Source: Rheinheimera sp. 4Y26 (GTDB lineage Bacteria > Pseudomonadota > Gammaproteobacteria > Enterobacterales > Alteromonadaceae). Taken from it: a stretch of 64,000 bases of DNA. This document shows, piece after piece, positions 45,150-53,677 of this stretch (the first letter of the stretch is position 1; every line of letters starts with the position of its first letter). Made by a program: the position numbers and the translations under genes. The stretch covers positions 1 through 64,000 of the forward strand of contig NZ_JAOBWS010000003.1 in NCBI RefSeq assembly GCF_025245835.1, read 5' to 3'. The notes below the pieces were generated by a model. It ran no database searches and was not told the DNA's origin. It saw nothing but the letters and a program-made list of their open reading frames with translations.

Positions 45150-46043
45150 TTAAGCTTGTTTTCTGCGGCTTAAACCTAAGCCCAGTAAACCTAAACCTAA
45201 GATAGCGATTGACGTTGGCTCTGGAACATTAAATGCCAGTGAACCATCGTGCAAAGCACGGGCTAAAGTGAAAGTTTTAGTCAGTGCGTCATAGCCTGTC
45301 ACTGCTGGTAACGCAGCTACGTTTTGGTCAACTAAAAACTGGAAGTTTTGTTGTTGACCAGACAGTGCTAACGTATCGTGGATGTCACGGAATGACTGAT
45401 TGCTACCACCAAACATTGTGTTAAAAATGTCACCTGCAATAACACCATTGATGCTTTGTGCAGAGTTAAAGTTTGTCAGGTAACCGTTCAGGATAGTAGC
45501 GCTTGGAATGTTGCCACCATTGGTTACGTTCATATCAAAGAGACGAGTGAAGCAATTAATGTTATTGCCAATGGCGCACGCCGAGATATTGGTTGTAGCA
45601 TAAAAAGAAATTGTACCGCTTACCCAATTCACGCCACCAAAACCATCAATTACACCAGTCAGGTTATTAAAACCAAAGCTCAACTCCCAACCACTTTTAT
45701 AGCCATTGTTGCTTGGGCCAAAAGCGCCAAACTCCTGAGGCAAGAATGAGCTGATAGAGTTGTTACCATATTGAGCGGCAAAGTTGTTAAAACCTGAGCC
45801 TAACAAACCACCAGATGAAGTAATGACATCACCGGCGTCGATAGTGAGGTTGTTGTTCGAATCGAACACTTTTGACCAAGAGTTATAGTTAAACTGGAGT
45901 TCTTCTAACCAACCTGTAGTGGTTGTTCCATCAACATAGTTTGCATTCCCACCATAATCTGCGCCGATATCGATGTAGATTGGCTGAGCTACCACTGGAG
46001 CTGCTAATAATGCACCTACGAGGGCTAAAGCTTTAAATTTCAT
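45150..46043 (-). CDS. PEP-CTERM sorting-signal protein (candidate XrtA substrate)
   Basis: A 297-residue exported protein with all three parts of an exosortase substrate. It has a signal peptide (cleavage predicted after VVA19). A polar Gly/Asn/Ser/Thr-rich body follows. The C-terminal tag is VPEPTS (PEP at 274-276), a hydrophobic helix ILGLGLLGLGL and the basic end SRRKQA. The body includes DSNNNLTIDAGD at 61-72, a 12-residue EF-hand-like calcium loop with Leu at position 6. Length and composition resemble floc-associated PEP-CTERM proteins, but I cannot assign a specific family. A sigma54 promoter precedes it, and AGGAGAG lies 7 bp before the start. Confidence 0.95.
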   Translation of the reverse strand: MKFKALALVGALLAAPVVAQPIYIDIGADYGGNANYVDGTTTTGWLEELQFNYNSWSKVFDSNNNLTIDAGDVITSSGGLLGSGFNNFAAQYGNNSISSFLPQEFGAFGPSNNGYKSGWELSFGFNNLTGVIDGFGGVNWVSGTISFYATTNISACAIGNNINCFTRLFDMNVTNGGNIPSATILNGYLTNFNSAQSINGVIAGDIFNTMFGGSNQSFRDIHDTLALSGQQQNFQFLVDQNVAALPAVTGYDALTKTFTLARALHDGSLAFNVPEPTSIAILGLGLLGLGLSRRKQA

Positions 46044-46097
46044 ATTTTACTCTCCTGTAAATCCGGGGCGTCGTATCTGTGTCTGTCTTGCCAAATA

Positions 46098-46114
46098 AAG
46101 CAACATGCATGCCA
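46098..46114 (-). promoter_or_regulatory. Sigma54 (RpoN) promoter of the PEP-CTERM gene
   Basis: The minus-strand sequence TGGCATGCATGTTGCTT has the -24 GG and -12 GC exactly 10 bp apart and matches TGGCACG-N4-TTGCW except for one common substitution. Transcription would start near 46088, giving a leader of about 45 bases. PrsR, encoded at 52088, carries the GAFTGA loop needed to activate sigma54. Confidence 0.85.
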
Positions 46115-46164
46115 TATCGTATGTCATTGTTTTTGTTGAGGTTAATTAAAATACAAAACATAGG

Positions 46165-46193
46165 TGAAAAAAATCCTGACAGTATTTTTCTCA
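46165..46193. promoter_or_regulatory. Candidate enhancer-type activator site (PrsR)
   Basis: Inverted repeat TGAAAAAAAT (46165-46174), 9-bp spacer, ATTTTTCTCA (46184-46193), with one mismatch. It lies 50-80 bp upstream of the -24 element, a usual place for sigma54 activator binding. The sequence is A/T-rich, so this could be chance. Confidence 0.35.
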
Positions 46194-46338
46194 ATATGAA
46201 CCTGCGTTTCATTTAACTTTTTCTAAAACCTATCGCCAAAACACCTGCCCTTTCCGGCAACTACAATCAAATCTGCGTCACAGCAAAAGGAACCTGTACT
46301 ATGGGTTCTAAATTTGCGGGAAAGGTCTGCGTGGTTAG

Positions 46339-46378
46339 AAAACAAAAAAGCCAAACTTAGGTTTGGCTTTTTTGTTTT
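46339..46378. terminator. Terminator of the ThiF-like gene
   Basis: Perfect inverted repeat of 18 bp, arms 46339-46356 and 46361-46378, with loop TTAG. The core is AGCCAAAC/GTTTGGCT with A- and T-runs outside. It is downstream of the minus-strand ThiF stop at 46400 and could also stop transcription from the left. Confidence 0.9.
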
Positions 46379-46399
46379 TTGCTCACAGGTGGAACTGTT

Positions 46400-47299
46400 T
46401 CAGTTCATTTGCAGAATTTTTTTAAGCCGCCAGAACATGTATTTCTGTAACGGATTATTGTTTCCAAATGGGCGCCAGGTTTTGATCAGCTTGTTGCGGT
46501 AAGCATCAAAATGCAGACCTCTTGGTGCACAAATCACTTCGCCTCTTTTCAGGATAATTTTCAGCACATTAGTGCAAAGCACACCTGCGGCTAAAGAGAT
46601 CCCCATGCAGGTTGACGGAACTTTCTTTTTAAAGAAGTTAACTGAACTACGCTCAACCAGATAATGACGTTGTTGCACTGAAGGTGAAACTCCAATCACA
46701 AAACGCATGATGTTGTCGCTGAAAATCTGTTGTTTTTGCGCTTCGCTTGCATCTGCAGGGGTATCCTGCATGCAAAAATATTCTTCGAAGGTCATTTCAC
46801 CAGGCATAAATACCAGCATCGCCGTTCCCATCCCCATCGGTGCGGCCGTAATACATGGAATGCCTTTTTCGTAACAACGCTGAAAAACCTTTCTTCTTAT
46901 TTCCAGCGCAAAAATATCGAGGCTATCAATGTAAACCGAAACACCGTCTAAAAACTCTTCGATATTAGCTTCGCTGATCCCACTGTTGAAGTTGCGGATC
47001 TGTGCTTCAGGGTTGATGTTGCGCAGCGTTTGTTCCATCACTTCAGCTTTAGGTAAACCTAAGGTCAGCATAGATGCACCAGCCTGGCGGTTAAAATTTG
47101 GCACGTCATAGGTGTCTAAATCAGAAATATTAAAACGGGATATGCCTAGTCGCGCGCACACGATAGCATGATCACCTCCAACGCCACCGAGGCCACCAAT
47201 GGCAACTTTGGTATTACGTAAAATTTGTTGTTCTTCCGCCGTGACCCAGCCGATATTTCTGGAGAAGGCTTCGTTGTAATCAAATTTATATTCTGCCAC
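46400..47299 (-). CDS. ThiF/MoeB/HesA-like (E1-like) adenylyltransferase
   Basis: A 299-residue E1-superfamily protein. GGLGGVGGDHAIVCARLG (GxGGxGG around 36-42) is the ATP-binding Rossmann loop. SDLDTYDVPNFNRQ (Asp60, Asp62, Asn68, Asn70, Arg71) is the classical catalytic set. No CxxC zinc pair is seen. Such enzymes adenylate a C-terminus of a small protein or a carboxylate and may cyclise it (TcdA-like) or form amides. It sits 31 bp after the acyltransferase stop on the same strand, so the two may form one transcript. Its target is not known. Confidence 0.85.
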   Translation of the reverse strand: MAEYKFDYNEAFSRNIGWVTAEEQQILRNTKVAIGGLGGVGGDHAIVCARLGISRFNISDLDTYDVPNFNRQAGASMLTLGLPKAEVMEQTLRNINPEAQIRNFNSGISEANIEEFLDGVSVYIDSLDIFALEIRRKVFQRCYEKGIPCITAAPMGMGTAMLVFMPGEMTFEEYFCMQDTPADASEAQKQQIFSDNIMRFVIGVSPSVQQRHYLVERSSVNFFKKKVPSTCMGISLAAGVLCTNVLKIILKRGEVICAPRGLHFDAYRNKLIKTWRPFGNNNPLQKYMFWRLKKILQMN

Positions 47300-47330
47300 C
47301 AGACCACTCCATTTTGGTTATCCACCACAG

Positions 47331-48191
47331 TTACACTATCGCCAGTACAGCACCAAAATAACCATCTTCAGACCCAGCTTTTTCCGTTTCGGTATGGAAT
47401 AGATCGTACTCTACTGCTTCTAGCAACTTCAGATAACCAGAACTCATTGATTTTTTTAATGTTCTTGAGTCTATGTAATATGGAGCTCTTTGACCATGAA
47501 ATTCTATGGTATCGCCGATTTTTACAAAATTAATACCTACAAAACTTAAGCTACGGGCCAGTCTAGGCTCCATCATCACAAAGGTGTGATATCGTTTTGT
47601 TTTGTAGGACATCGCTGCTGCAGCCATATAAAGGCAAATAGCAATATAAGGGAAACATCTGAGCTCAGTTGCTGAAAATACAGTCTCATCAATTGCACCT
47701 GTTGCAACACCGGCAAATTTATCAATCTGACGTTTACGGAATGCGGCCGGAACTGCCAGACGGGACATTTCACAAATTTCGTTTCTGGCAAAGTTCTTCG
47801 GATGAAGTTTGGGGTCTGTCACTGCGTGCAGACAAAACTTTTCCATCGGCAATAACTGGTCAGCACTTGCCGATGTAATCAGTCTGACTGTACCAGCCAG
47901 CTGATCAGAACTCAGATGGCGGATGAAACAGTGGATAGCTCTGGGATCAAATTCATCGAACTCTTCATATCCCTGGCGCACGTCTTCAAAATGAAGTTCT
48001 TCACAATAGACCTGATGTCTGAGCTTATAAACTTCTCGCCTTAGATCATCAGACTTTGCAATCTGTGGTTTTAAATACATCGAAAAATGCTCGGAAATGG
48101 AGTTTGCTTCATTACTGGCCAGCGAAGAAATTGCCTTTTTAACAATACCACCGATGATTGGCTTATCCACTAAGCTCTTCAGCTGTTTCAT
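47331..48191 (-). CDS. PEP-CTERM/exosortase-associated acyltransferase (LuxI-like)
   Basis: A 286-residue GNAT-fold protein related to N-acyl amino acid synthases and LuxI-type autoinducer synthases. LRREVYKLRHQVYCEELHFE is the N-terminal signature. FIRHLSSDQLAGTVRLI and CEMSRLAVPAAFRKRQ follow. It matches the exosortase-system family TIGR03694 (from memory). GGGGA lies 6 bp before the start. LuxI relatives transfer an acyl chain from acyl-ACP to a small amine; an acyl carrier protein is encoded at 41246. It may therefore make a lipid signal or an acylated intermediate. Confidence 0.88.
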   Translation of the reverse strand: MKQLKSLVDKPIIGGIVKKAISSLASNEANSISEHFSMYLKPQIAKSDDLRREVYKLRHQVYCEELHFEDVRQGYEEFDEFDPRAIHCFIRHLSSDQLAGTVRLITSASADQLLPMEKFCLHAVTDPKLHPKNFARNEICEMSRLAVPAAFRKRQIDKFAGVATGAIDETVFSATELRCFPYIAICLYMAAAAMSYKTKRYHTFVMMEPRLARSLSFVGINFVKIGDTIEFHGQRAPYYIDSRTLKKSMSSGYLKLLEAVEYDLFHTETEKAGSEDGYFGAVLAIV

Positions 48192-48275
48192 AAAATTCCC
48201 CGTTTATAGAAAGCTCAGTTACAACTGTAAATTAACCGAACCTGTTTATACTACAAAACATTCAGACATTATGAT

Positions 48276-49142
48276 TTATCGTACTGCAGTTTCAAAAATA
48301 TAACTCTTCAACTTGATTGGGATCACTGAAAACGCCGTGATATAGCCAATTTCGTACAGCCGCTCTTTTTCTTCACTGGTCATGTCAAACTTCACTGATG
48401 AAATATTGCCGGTATTGATAACAATCGTATTATGCCAATACTGAGCATGCACATACTCACGCGACATTGCATTCATAAAAGTTTGAATCAACATCAGTAC
48501 ATAGGACACCAGCGGCAAAAATCTGCGTTTGGGTACTGGCCTGTGTTCACTCTCACTTTTTAACCGAAAGCAAATGACAGGAACACCATGGTTAGACCAA
48601 TCCTGATGCAATGCATCTTCAGCCAGAATAACCCCATCTGCCATCACATGATTTTCAAACGTCTTGAAAGAAAACAGCAAGGGAATAGACATGGAGTACC
48701 GCACCGCAACCGAAACTTTTAAATCCGGTGTGTTTTTCCTGTTAAACACTACAGGACCGCCACCGTTAATATCTGTTGCCAGAACGTGTAAATCCAGTTT
48801 CATGTCGCTGAAAGTTTGACCTTCCAACTGATTATCTATCCATTGTTCAAAAATGTCACCACTGGAAAGTCCACCTGTACGCAAAAGGTTTAACAATGAG
48901 AAACCTCGAAACTGTTTAAAATCTGTTTCAAGCGCTAACATTTTCATTTCTTTCATTGTCTTACCAGAAGCAAGCAGTGCTGCAACTATGCTGCCACCAG
49001 AAACTCCGACCACATGTTTAAAGTCTAAATTAAGCTCAGCTAAAGCACTTAGAATACCAATGTAGCAGGGTAAACGGGTTCCCCCGCCAGAAAAAATAGG
49101 AACAATCTCTTTTGTTGTGAGGTCTGTGGACAACGACACCAT
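48276..49142 (-). CDS. Patatin-like phospholipase
   Basis: A 288-residue patatin-fold lipase. The oxyanion loop is SGGGTRLPCYIG. The nucleophile is Ser48 in GVSGGS and the catalytic Asp is Asp169 in MADGV. A hydrophobic stretch (ISVLPLVSYVLMLIQTFMNAM-like, about 225-245) may bind membrane. I choose the Met at 49142, preceded by AGAGGAC at 5 bp, over an open frame from 49280 with no family match. No signal peptide is seen, so it is probably cytoplasmic and membrane-associated. It is divergent from the protease/prsKR operon and the third gene of the minus-strand cassette. Confidence 0.88.
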   Translation of the reverse strand: MVSLSTDLTTKEIVPIFSGGGTRLPCYIGILSALAELNLDFKHVVGVSGGSIVAALLASGKTMKEMKMLALETDFKQFRGFSLLNLLRTGGLSSGDIFEQWIDNQLEGQTFSDMKLDLHVLATDINGGGPVVFNRKNTPDLKVSVAVRYSMSIPLLFSFKTFENHVMADGVILAEDALHQDWSNHGVPVICFRLKSESEHRPVPKRRFLPLVSYVLMLIQTFMNAMSREYVHAQYWHNTIVINTGNISSVKFDMTSEEKERLYEIGYITAFSVIPIKLKSYIFETAVR

Positions 49143-49283
49143 GAAGTCCTCTGTTGCAAACGCCGTCTGACAATCTGCATTAGTATGATCGAATTTACTA
49201 AAGTTGCGAATTTCATTTCCAGCCTTGAACACTGCAGTTACACTGTTACAACCTCTGTTTGGCTGAACTGGAAAGGACAAAAC

Positions 49284-50033
49284 ATGATACGGATCATTCT
49301 GTTATTTTTTCTGTTTCTTACTTCGGAAATAACTGCGGCAGAACTAAGCAATCTGATACCTAAAGTGAAACCAGCTGTTGTAGCAATCGCCCTTTATAAC
49401 CCAACCTCAGCCCCCAGGCTTAAGCTTATCGGCAGTGGTTTTGCGGTTGCGCCAGGTAACAGAATAGCGACGAACTTTCATGTGGTTGAAAAATTGCCTG
49501 ACATCAGCAAAAACGAAAGCTACGTCGTGTTATCGGGGCATGGCAGTCAACCACAGATGCATCAGATTAAGCATATACGTTCGAACCGGGAGCACGATCT
49601 GGCTTTACTTGAAATTGCTGCCACTTTGCCTTATCTGAACCTGGCTGACGAAGACGTTATTGCTGAAGGCACTGAAGTAGCGTTTACCGGCTACCCGATA
49701 ACAGCTGTTCTTGGACTCTACCCGGCCACCCACAGGGCAATTATCAGCGCCGTCACGCCTATTGCCATACCAGCAGATCACTCGACTGCACTTAACCCCA
49801 GAACATTACGCCAGTTGCAACAACCCTTTCCGGTCTACCAGCTCGATGGCACTGCTTATCCGGGCAATAGCGGCAGTGCTCTGTACCGGCAATCCGATGG
49901 TAAAGTAGTCGCCGTGATTAATATGGTGTTGGTGAAAGCAAGCCGCGAAGCTGCACTCAGCGATCCCAGTGGCATTACATTTGCCATCCCGGTTAAACAT
50001 TTAAAACAGCTGATGGCGCAGAATGATGACTGA
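49284..50033 (+). CDS. Periplasmic trypsin-like serine protease
   Basis: A 249-residue protease of the S1 trypsin/DegP fold without a PDZ domain. The signal peptide is MIRIILLFFLFLTSEITAA. The catalytic triad is His66 (IATNFHVVEK), Asp105 (REHDLALLEI) and Ser196 (YPGNSGSAL). AAAGGAC is 6 bp before the chosen start; a longer frame from 49185 has no ribosome binding site or family support. The stop overlaps prsK by 11 bp, so protease and sensor are made together. It may process PEP-CTERM proteins or the sensor itself, by inference only. Confidence 0.88.
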   Translation: MIRIILLFFLFLTSEITAAELSNLIPKVKPAVVAIALYNPTSAPRLKLIGSGFAVAPGNRIATNFHVVEKLPDISKNESYVVLSGHGSQPQMHQIKHIRSNREHDLALLEIAATLPYLNLADEDVIAEGTEVAFTGYPITAVLGLYPATHRAIISAVTPIAIPADHSTALNPRTLRQLQQPFPVYQLDGTAYPGNSGSALYRQSDGKVVAVINMVLVKASREAALSDPSGITFAIPVKHLKQLMAQNDD

Positions 50034-52062
50034 CGTTTTTGTCCCAGTAACGCTTGAATTTGGCCGTTATGGCTTTTGGTTCGCGGGTTTAGGTTACTTG
50101 TTATTCTGGGCATTATTACTCACCGTAAAAACCAATAATGCGCAAAAAATACTACTGAGCATCTATACCCTGGTGTGTATCGGCTGGGCTTATATCAACA
50201 GCCACACAGAAATACTGCCATTTAGTAACCACGCCTCCTTTATCCTGGAAAATCTGCAGAAATATAGTTTGGCGCTATTTTTATTTGCCGCTTTAAGCCG
50301 CTCTGAGCAAAAACTCAGCCAACTGCTATGGCAACCGAAACTGCGTCTTGTGCTGGCGACTTTTGTTATCTGGCTTGTCGCAGGTCTTTTTGTAAGCACG
50401 CAAATGCAGTTATTAGCGGCACTTATTCTGACTGTTGTTCTGTTGGCTATGGTTGAAGCAATATATCGCCAGGCCGGTATTCAGAAATGGCAGTTTAAGC
50501 CGCTGGTGATCGCTGTGGCCGGCAGTGTGTTATTTGATTTTTACCTGCTGGCTGAAGCGGCCTTACTGGGCGAAGTAAACCGTCAAACCTGGCAAGCGCG
50601 TGGGTACGTGCATGTGATGATGCTGCCCTTTCTGGTGGTTGCAGTTAAACGTATCAAGTCGTGGGGTATTAATGTTTATGTGTCTCGCGATATTGTACTG
50701 CAAAGTTCAATGGTATTAGGCGCCGGCATTTACCTGTGCATATTGGCCGTGGTTGGTTATTATCTGAGTTATTTTGGTGGTGACTGGACCACACTGCTGC
50801 AGGTGGTTTTTGTTGTCAGCGGCTGTGTGGTATTGTCAGTTTTATTATTTTCAAACAGCATCAGACGTAAGTCCAAAGTCTTCATTGAAAAGCATTTTTT
50901 TGCCAATACTTTTGACTATCGACTGAAATGGGTAGAATTAAGTCGTCAGTTAAAACAGATTGAAATTGTTGATCAGAATGCGCCACAGGTATGTCTGCAA
51001 GCATGGTGTCAGGCCATTGGGTACAGTCATGGCGCTTTAATTAAATTTACCCAGGATGACGCTCCAATACTGTTAGCCCATACACTTGCGTATCAACCAG
51101 ACTCACAGCTATTGCTATTAATACAGCGCTATCAGCGCGAATTTAGCCATAAATACTGGCTGCTGGATTTTAGCGACACACAAGATGAACATGTAAATAA
51201 GCTGCTGTCAGAAACCGGATTAACTCAGAACAATTCTTTGTTACTGGTTCCTATTCAACAAAAAAGCCGGCTCTGGGGCTGCTGTCTGTTAAAACCTGAA
51301 GTGAATGAAAAACTGAAACTGAACTGGGAACTGCGCGATTATATGAGCGCGGTTTCAGAGCAAATCAGCAGTTATTTATTTATGAGTGAAGCCAGTAAAG
51401 AACTGTCTGAAAATGCTCAATTTGTTGCGTTTAGCCGCATGTCAGCTTTTGTAGTTCATGATTTAAAAAACATTAAAGCTCAGATAGATATGTTGTTGAA
51501 AAATGCTGAGCGGCATCGCCATAATCCTGAATTTATTGACGACGCTTTTACCACCATAGAAGCAATGCAACAACGTCTGCACAATATGTTGTCGCAACTG
51601 ACCAACAAACAAGCCGGCACTGAGCGCTTAGCCCGGGTGAAAGTAGGTGCCATGCTAGGCACCCTGCTCGCACAACGTTGCCAGGCCCACACACCGGTAC
51701 CAACATTACAGATCATACGTGATTGCGAACTGCTGATTGACTCGGAGCGCTTTTCAAACGTGATCTTCCATTTGGTTGATAATGCACAACAGGCAACGCC
51801 GGACCTGGGATCTGTTACCCTGACGCTTGATTGTCATGATCAGTTTATGCAACTGGAAATCTCGGATACCGGCTGTGGCATGAGTGAGGAGTTTATCCGG
51901 GAGCGGCTTTTTAAACCCTTTGATACCACAAAAGGAAACGCCGGTATGGGCATAGGTGCCTACGATGCGCAAAGTTTTATTGTACAAAATGGCGGGCGCT
52001 TAATGGTACAAAGTAAGCTTACGATTGGCTCTACCTTTACCATCCGGCTTCCATTAAACTAA
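50023..52062 (+). CDS. prsK: PEP-CTERM system sensor histidine kinase PrsK
   Basis: A 679-residue sensor kinase. About eight to ten hydrophobic helices occupy residues 12-290. A GAF-like soluble domain lies at about 320-460. The phosphoacceptor is His479 in VVHDLKN, and the HATPase domain has NAQQATPDLGS, DTGCGMSEEF and GNAGMGIGAY. This layout fits the PrsK family TIGR02916 (from memory). It should signal envelope or polymer state to PrsR. It overlaps the protease gene by 11 bp and precedes prsR by 25 bp. Confidence 0.95.
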   Translation: MMTDVFVPVTLEFGRYGFWFAGLGYLLFWALLLTVKTNNAQKILLSIYTLVCIGWAYINSHTEILPFSNHASFILENLQKYSLALFLFAALSRSEQKLSQLLWQPKLRLVLATFVIWLVAGLFVSTQMQLLAALILTVVLLAMVEAIYRQAGIQKWQFKPLVIAVAGSVLFDFYLLAEAALLGEVNRQTWQARGYVHVMMLPFLVVAVKRIKSWGINVYVSRDIVLQSSMVLGAGIYLCILAVVGYYLSYFGGDWTTLLQVVFVVSGCVVLSVLLFSNSIRRKSKVFIEKHFFANTFDYRLKWVELSRQLKQIEIVDQNAPQVCLQAWCQAIGYSHGALIKFTQDDAPILLAHTLAYQPDSQLLLLIQRYQREFSHKYWLLDFSDTQDEHVNKLLSETGLTQNNSLLLVPIQQKSRLWGCCLLKPEVNEKLKLNWELRDYMSAVSEQISSYLFMSEASKELSENAQFVAFSRMSAFVVHDLKNIKAQIDMLLKNAERHRHNPEFIDDAFTTIEAMQQRLHNMLSQLTNKQAGTERLARVKVGAMLGTLLAQRCQAHTPVPTLQIIRDCELLIDSERFSNVIFHLVDNAQQATPDLGSVTLTLDCHDQFMQLEISDTGCGMSEEFIRERLFKPFDTTKGNAGMGIGAYDAQSFIVQNGGRLMVQSKLTIGSTFTIRLPLN

Positions 52063-52087
52063 GCGAAATTTTTACACGGAACGTGAT

Positions 52088-53482
52088 ATGAAAACATTGT
52101 TAGCTATTGATGACGACCTGGGTATTCAAAAACAATTAAAATGGAGTTTAACTGACTACGAAGTTGTATTTGCCGATGACCGTGTATCTGCACTGCAACA
52201 AGTGCGTCGCTACGAACCTGCCGTGGTTACACTGGATTTGGGGTTGCCACCGGATCCAACCAATGCTTCAGAAGGTCTGGCCTGCCTGACTGAAATTCTG
52301 CAGCACAATCCGGATACAAAAGTTATTGTAATTACCGGCAGCACCGATACAGAACATGCGCTACAGGCTGTTGCACTTGGCGCTTACGATTATTATCAAA
52401 AACCTATTGATGTTGATGTTTTAAATATCATTGTTGGCCGTGCATTTCGCCTTGCTGAACTGGAAGCAGAAAACCGGGCACTGAAAGCGGCAAACTACAA
52501 AAGTCAGGATATTATCGGCAACAGTGAAGCCATTCAAAAAGCCTGCCGGATGGTTGAAAAAATTGCACCTACCGAAATTACCACTTTGTTACTAGGTGAA
52601 AGTGGCACCGGCAAAGAAGTGTTTGCCCGTTCTATTCACAAACAAAGCCCCAGAGCTAGCAAACCTTTTGTTGCCATCAACTGTGCTTCAATCCCGGATA
52701 ACCTGCTGGAAAGTGAACTCTTTGGTTATGAAAAAGGCGCTTTTACCGGTGCACACAAAACTACACTAGGCAAAATCGAAACCGCCAATGGCGGCACCTT
52801 GATGCTCGATGAAATTGGCGATATGCCACTTGCACTTCAAGCCAAAATGTTACGCTTTTTACAGGAGCGGGTTATTGAACGTGTAGGCGGGCGCAACGAA
52901 ATTGAAGTTGATGTTCGTGTCATTTGTGCAACACACCGTAATCTGGCGGAAATGGTTGCGGAGCAAAGTTTCCGTGAAGACTTGTTCTACCGTGTCAGTG
53001 AAATCACCTTAAACATCCCGCCACTGCGTAGCAGAGGACAGGACATTATCGTTATTGCAAAATCGCTATTGCAGAAGTTCAATAACGAATTTAATACTAA
53101 TATTCAAGGTTTTACAGAAGATGCCATTAACGCCATGTTAGGCCATCGCTGGCCCGGCAATATTCGTGAATTACAGAATAAATTAAAATCCGCTGTCATT
53201 ATGGCTGACAACAAATTTATCAGTGCTGAAGATCTAGGCTTGCAGGCAGATGTTGATGGCAAATTCGCCCCTTTAACTTTAAGAAAAGTGCGTGAGCAAG
53301 CTGAAACACAGGCTATACGTCATGCCTACAACTTATCCAACGGTAACTTGTCTAAAACTGCTGATTTGCTTGGTGTAACCCGCCCTACTTTGTATGCGCT
53401 GATTGATAAGTACAAGATGCTGGACCTGCGTAGTTCGCTCGGTGATAGTGATACTTCGTTACCAAATACCGAAGAGCTTTGA
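52088..53482 (+). CDS. prsR: PEP-CTERM system sigma54-dependent response regulator PrsR
   Basis: A 464-residue NtrC-type regulator. The receiver domain has the acidic pocket DDD at 8-10 and phospho-acceptor Asp50 in VVTLDLGLPP, with Lys105 near KP. The AAA+ domain has Walker A GESGTGKE at 170-177 and the sigma54-contact loop GAFTGA at 217-222. The C-terminus is a Fis-type helix-turn-helix (LSKTADLLGVTRPTLYALIDKY). It fits TIGR02915 (from memory) and should activate sigma54 promoters such as that at 46098. A terminator-like hairpin follows at 53641. Confidence 0.96.
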   Translation: MKTLLAIDDDLGIQKQLKWSLTDYEVVFADDRVSALQQVRRYEPAVVTLDLGLPPDPTNASEGLACLTEILQHNPDTKVIVITGSTDTEHALQAVALGAYDYYQKPIDVDVLNIIVGRAFRLAELEAENRALKAANYKSQDIIGNSEAIQKACRMVEKIAPTEITTLLLGESGTGKEVFARSIHKQSPRASKPFVAINCASIPDNLLESELFGYEKGAFTGAHKTTLGKIETANGGTLMLDEIGDMPLALQAKMLRFLQERVIERVGGRNEIEVDVRVICATHRNLAEMVAEQSFREDLFYRVSEITLNIPPLRSRGQDIIVIAKSLLQKFNNEFNTNIQGFTEDAINAMLGHRWPGNIRELQNKLKSAVIMADNKFISAEDLGLQADVDGKFAPLTLRKVREQAETQAIRHAYNLSNGNLSKTADLLGVTRPTLYALIDKYKMLDLRSSLGDSDTSLPNTEEL

Positions 53483-53640
53483 GGCCGGCGGAAATTACCG
53501 CTTTATTCACTCCAGAACGTGGCATTGTCAGATGTTGTATGGGAATGCCACTACATAACCTTTTATTTGTTCTACATACATTGAAGCCAGCATGATGCTA
53601 ATCACCACCTCCACCTTAGCTGGTACAAAGTCGAACATAA

Positions 53641-53664
53641 AAAAACCCGCCGAAGCGGGTTTTT
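53641..53664. terminator. Bidirectional terminator between prsR and the TPR gene
   Basis: AAAAACCCGC (53641-53650), loop CGAA, GCGGGTTTTT (53655-53664). An A-run and a T-run flank it, so it can serve the convergent prsR and TPR genes. Confidence 0.9.
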
Positions 53665-53677
53665 ATTATTAAGCATC

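Larger units (their letters stand above)
46044..46399. other. Intergenic region upstream of the PEP-CTERM gene
   Basis: These 356 bp hold the sigma54 promoter (46098-46114), the candidate activator site (46165-46193) and, on the far side, the terminator of the ThiF gene (46339-46378). No gene is supported. The stretch about 46194-46338 has no obvious signal. Confidence 0.6.

Noticed and set aside
49143-49280. N-terminal extensions of the patatin and protease frames
   Set aside because: The two long frames overlap head to head. Shorter starts with good ribosome binding sites and a signal peptide or patatin N-terminus are preferred.
49284-50033. DegP/DegS assignment for the protease
   Set aside because: No PDZ domain follows the catalytic domain and the protein is only 249 residues long.
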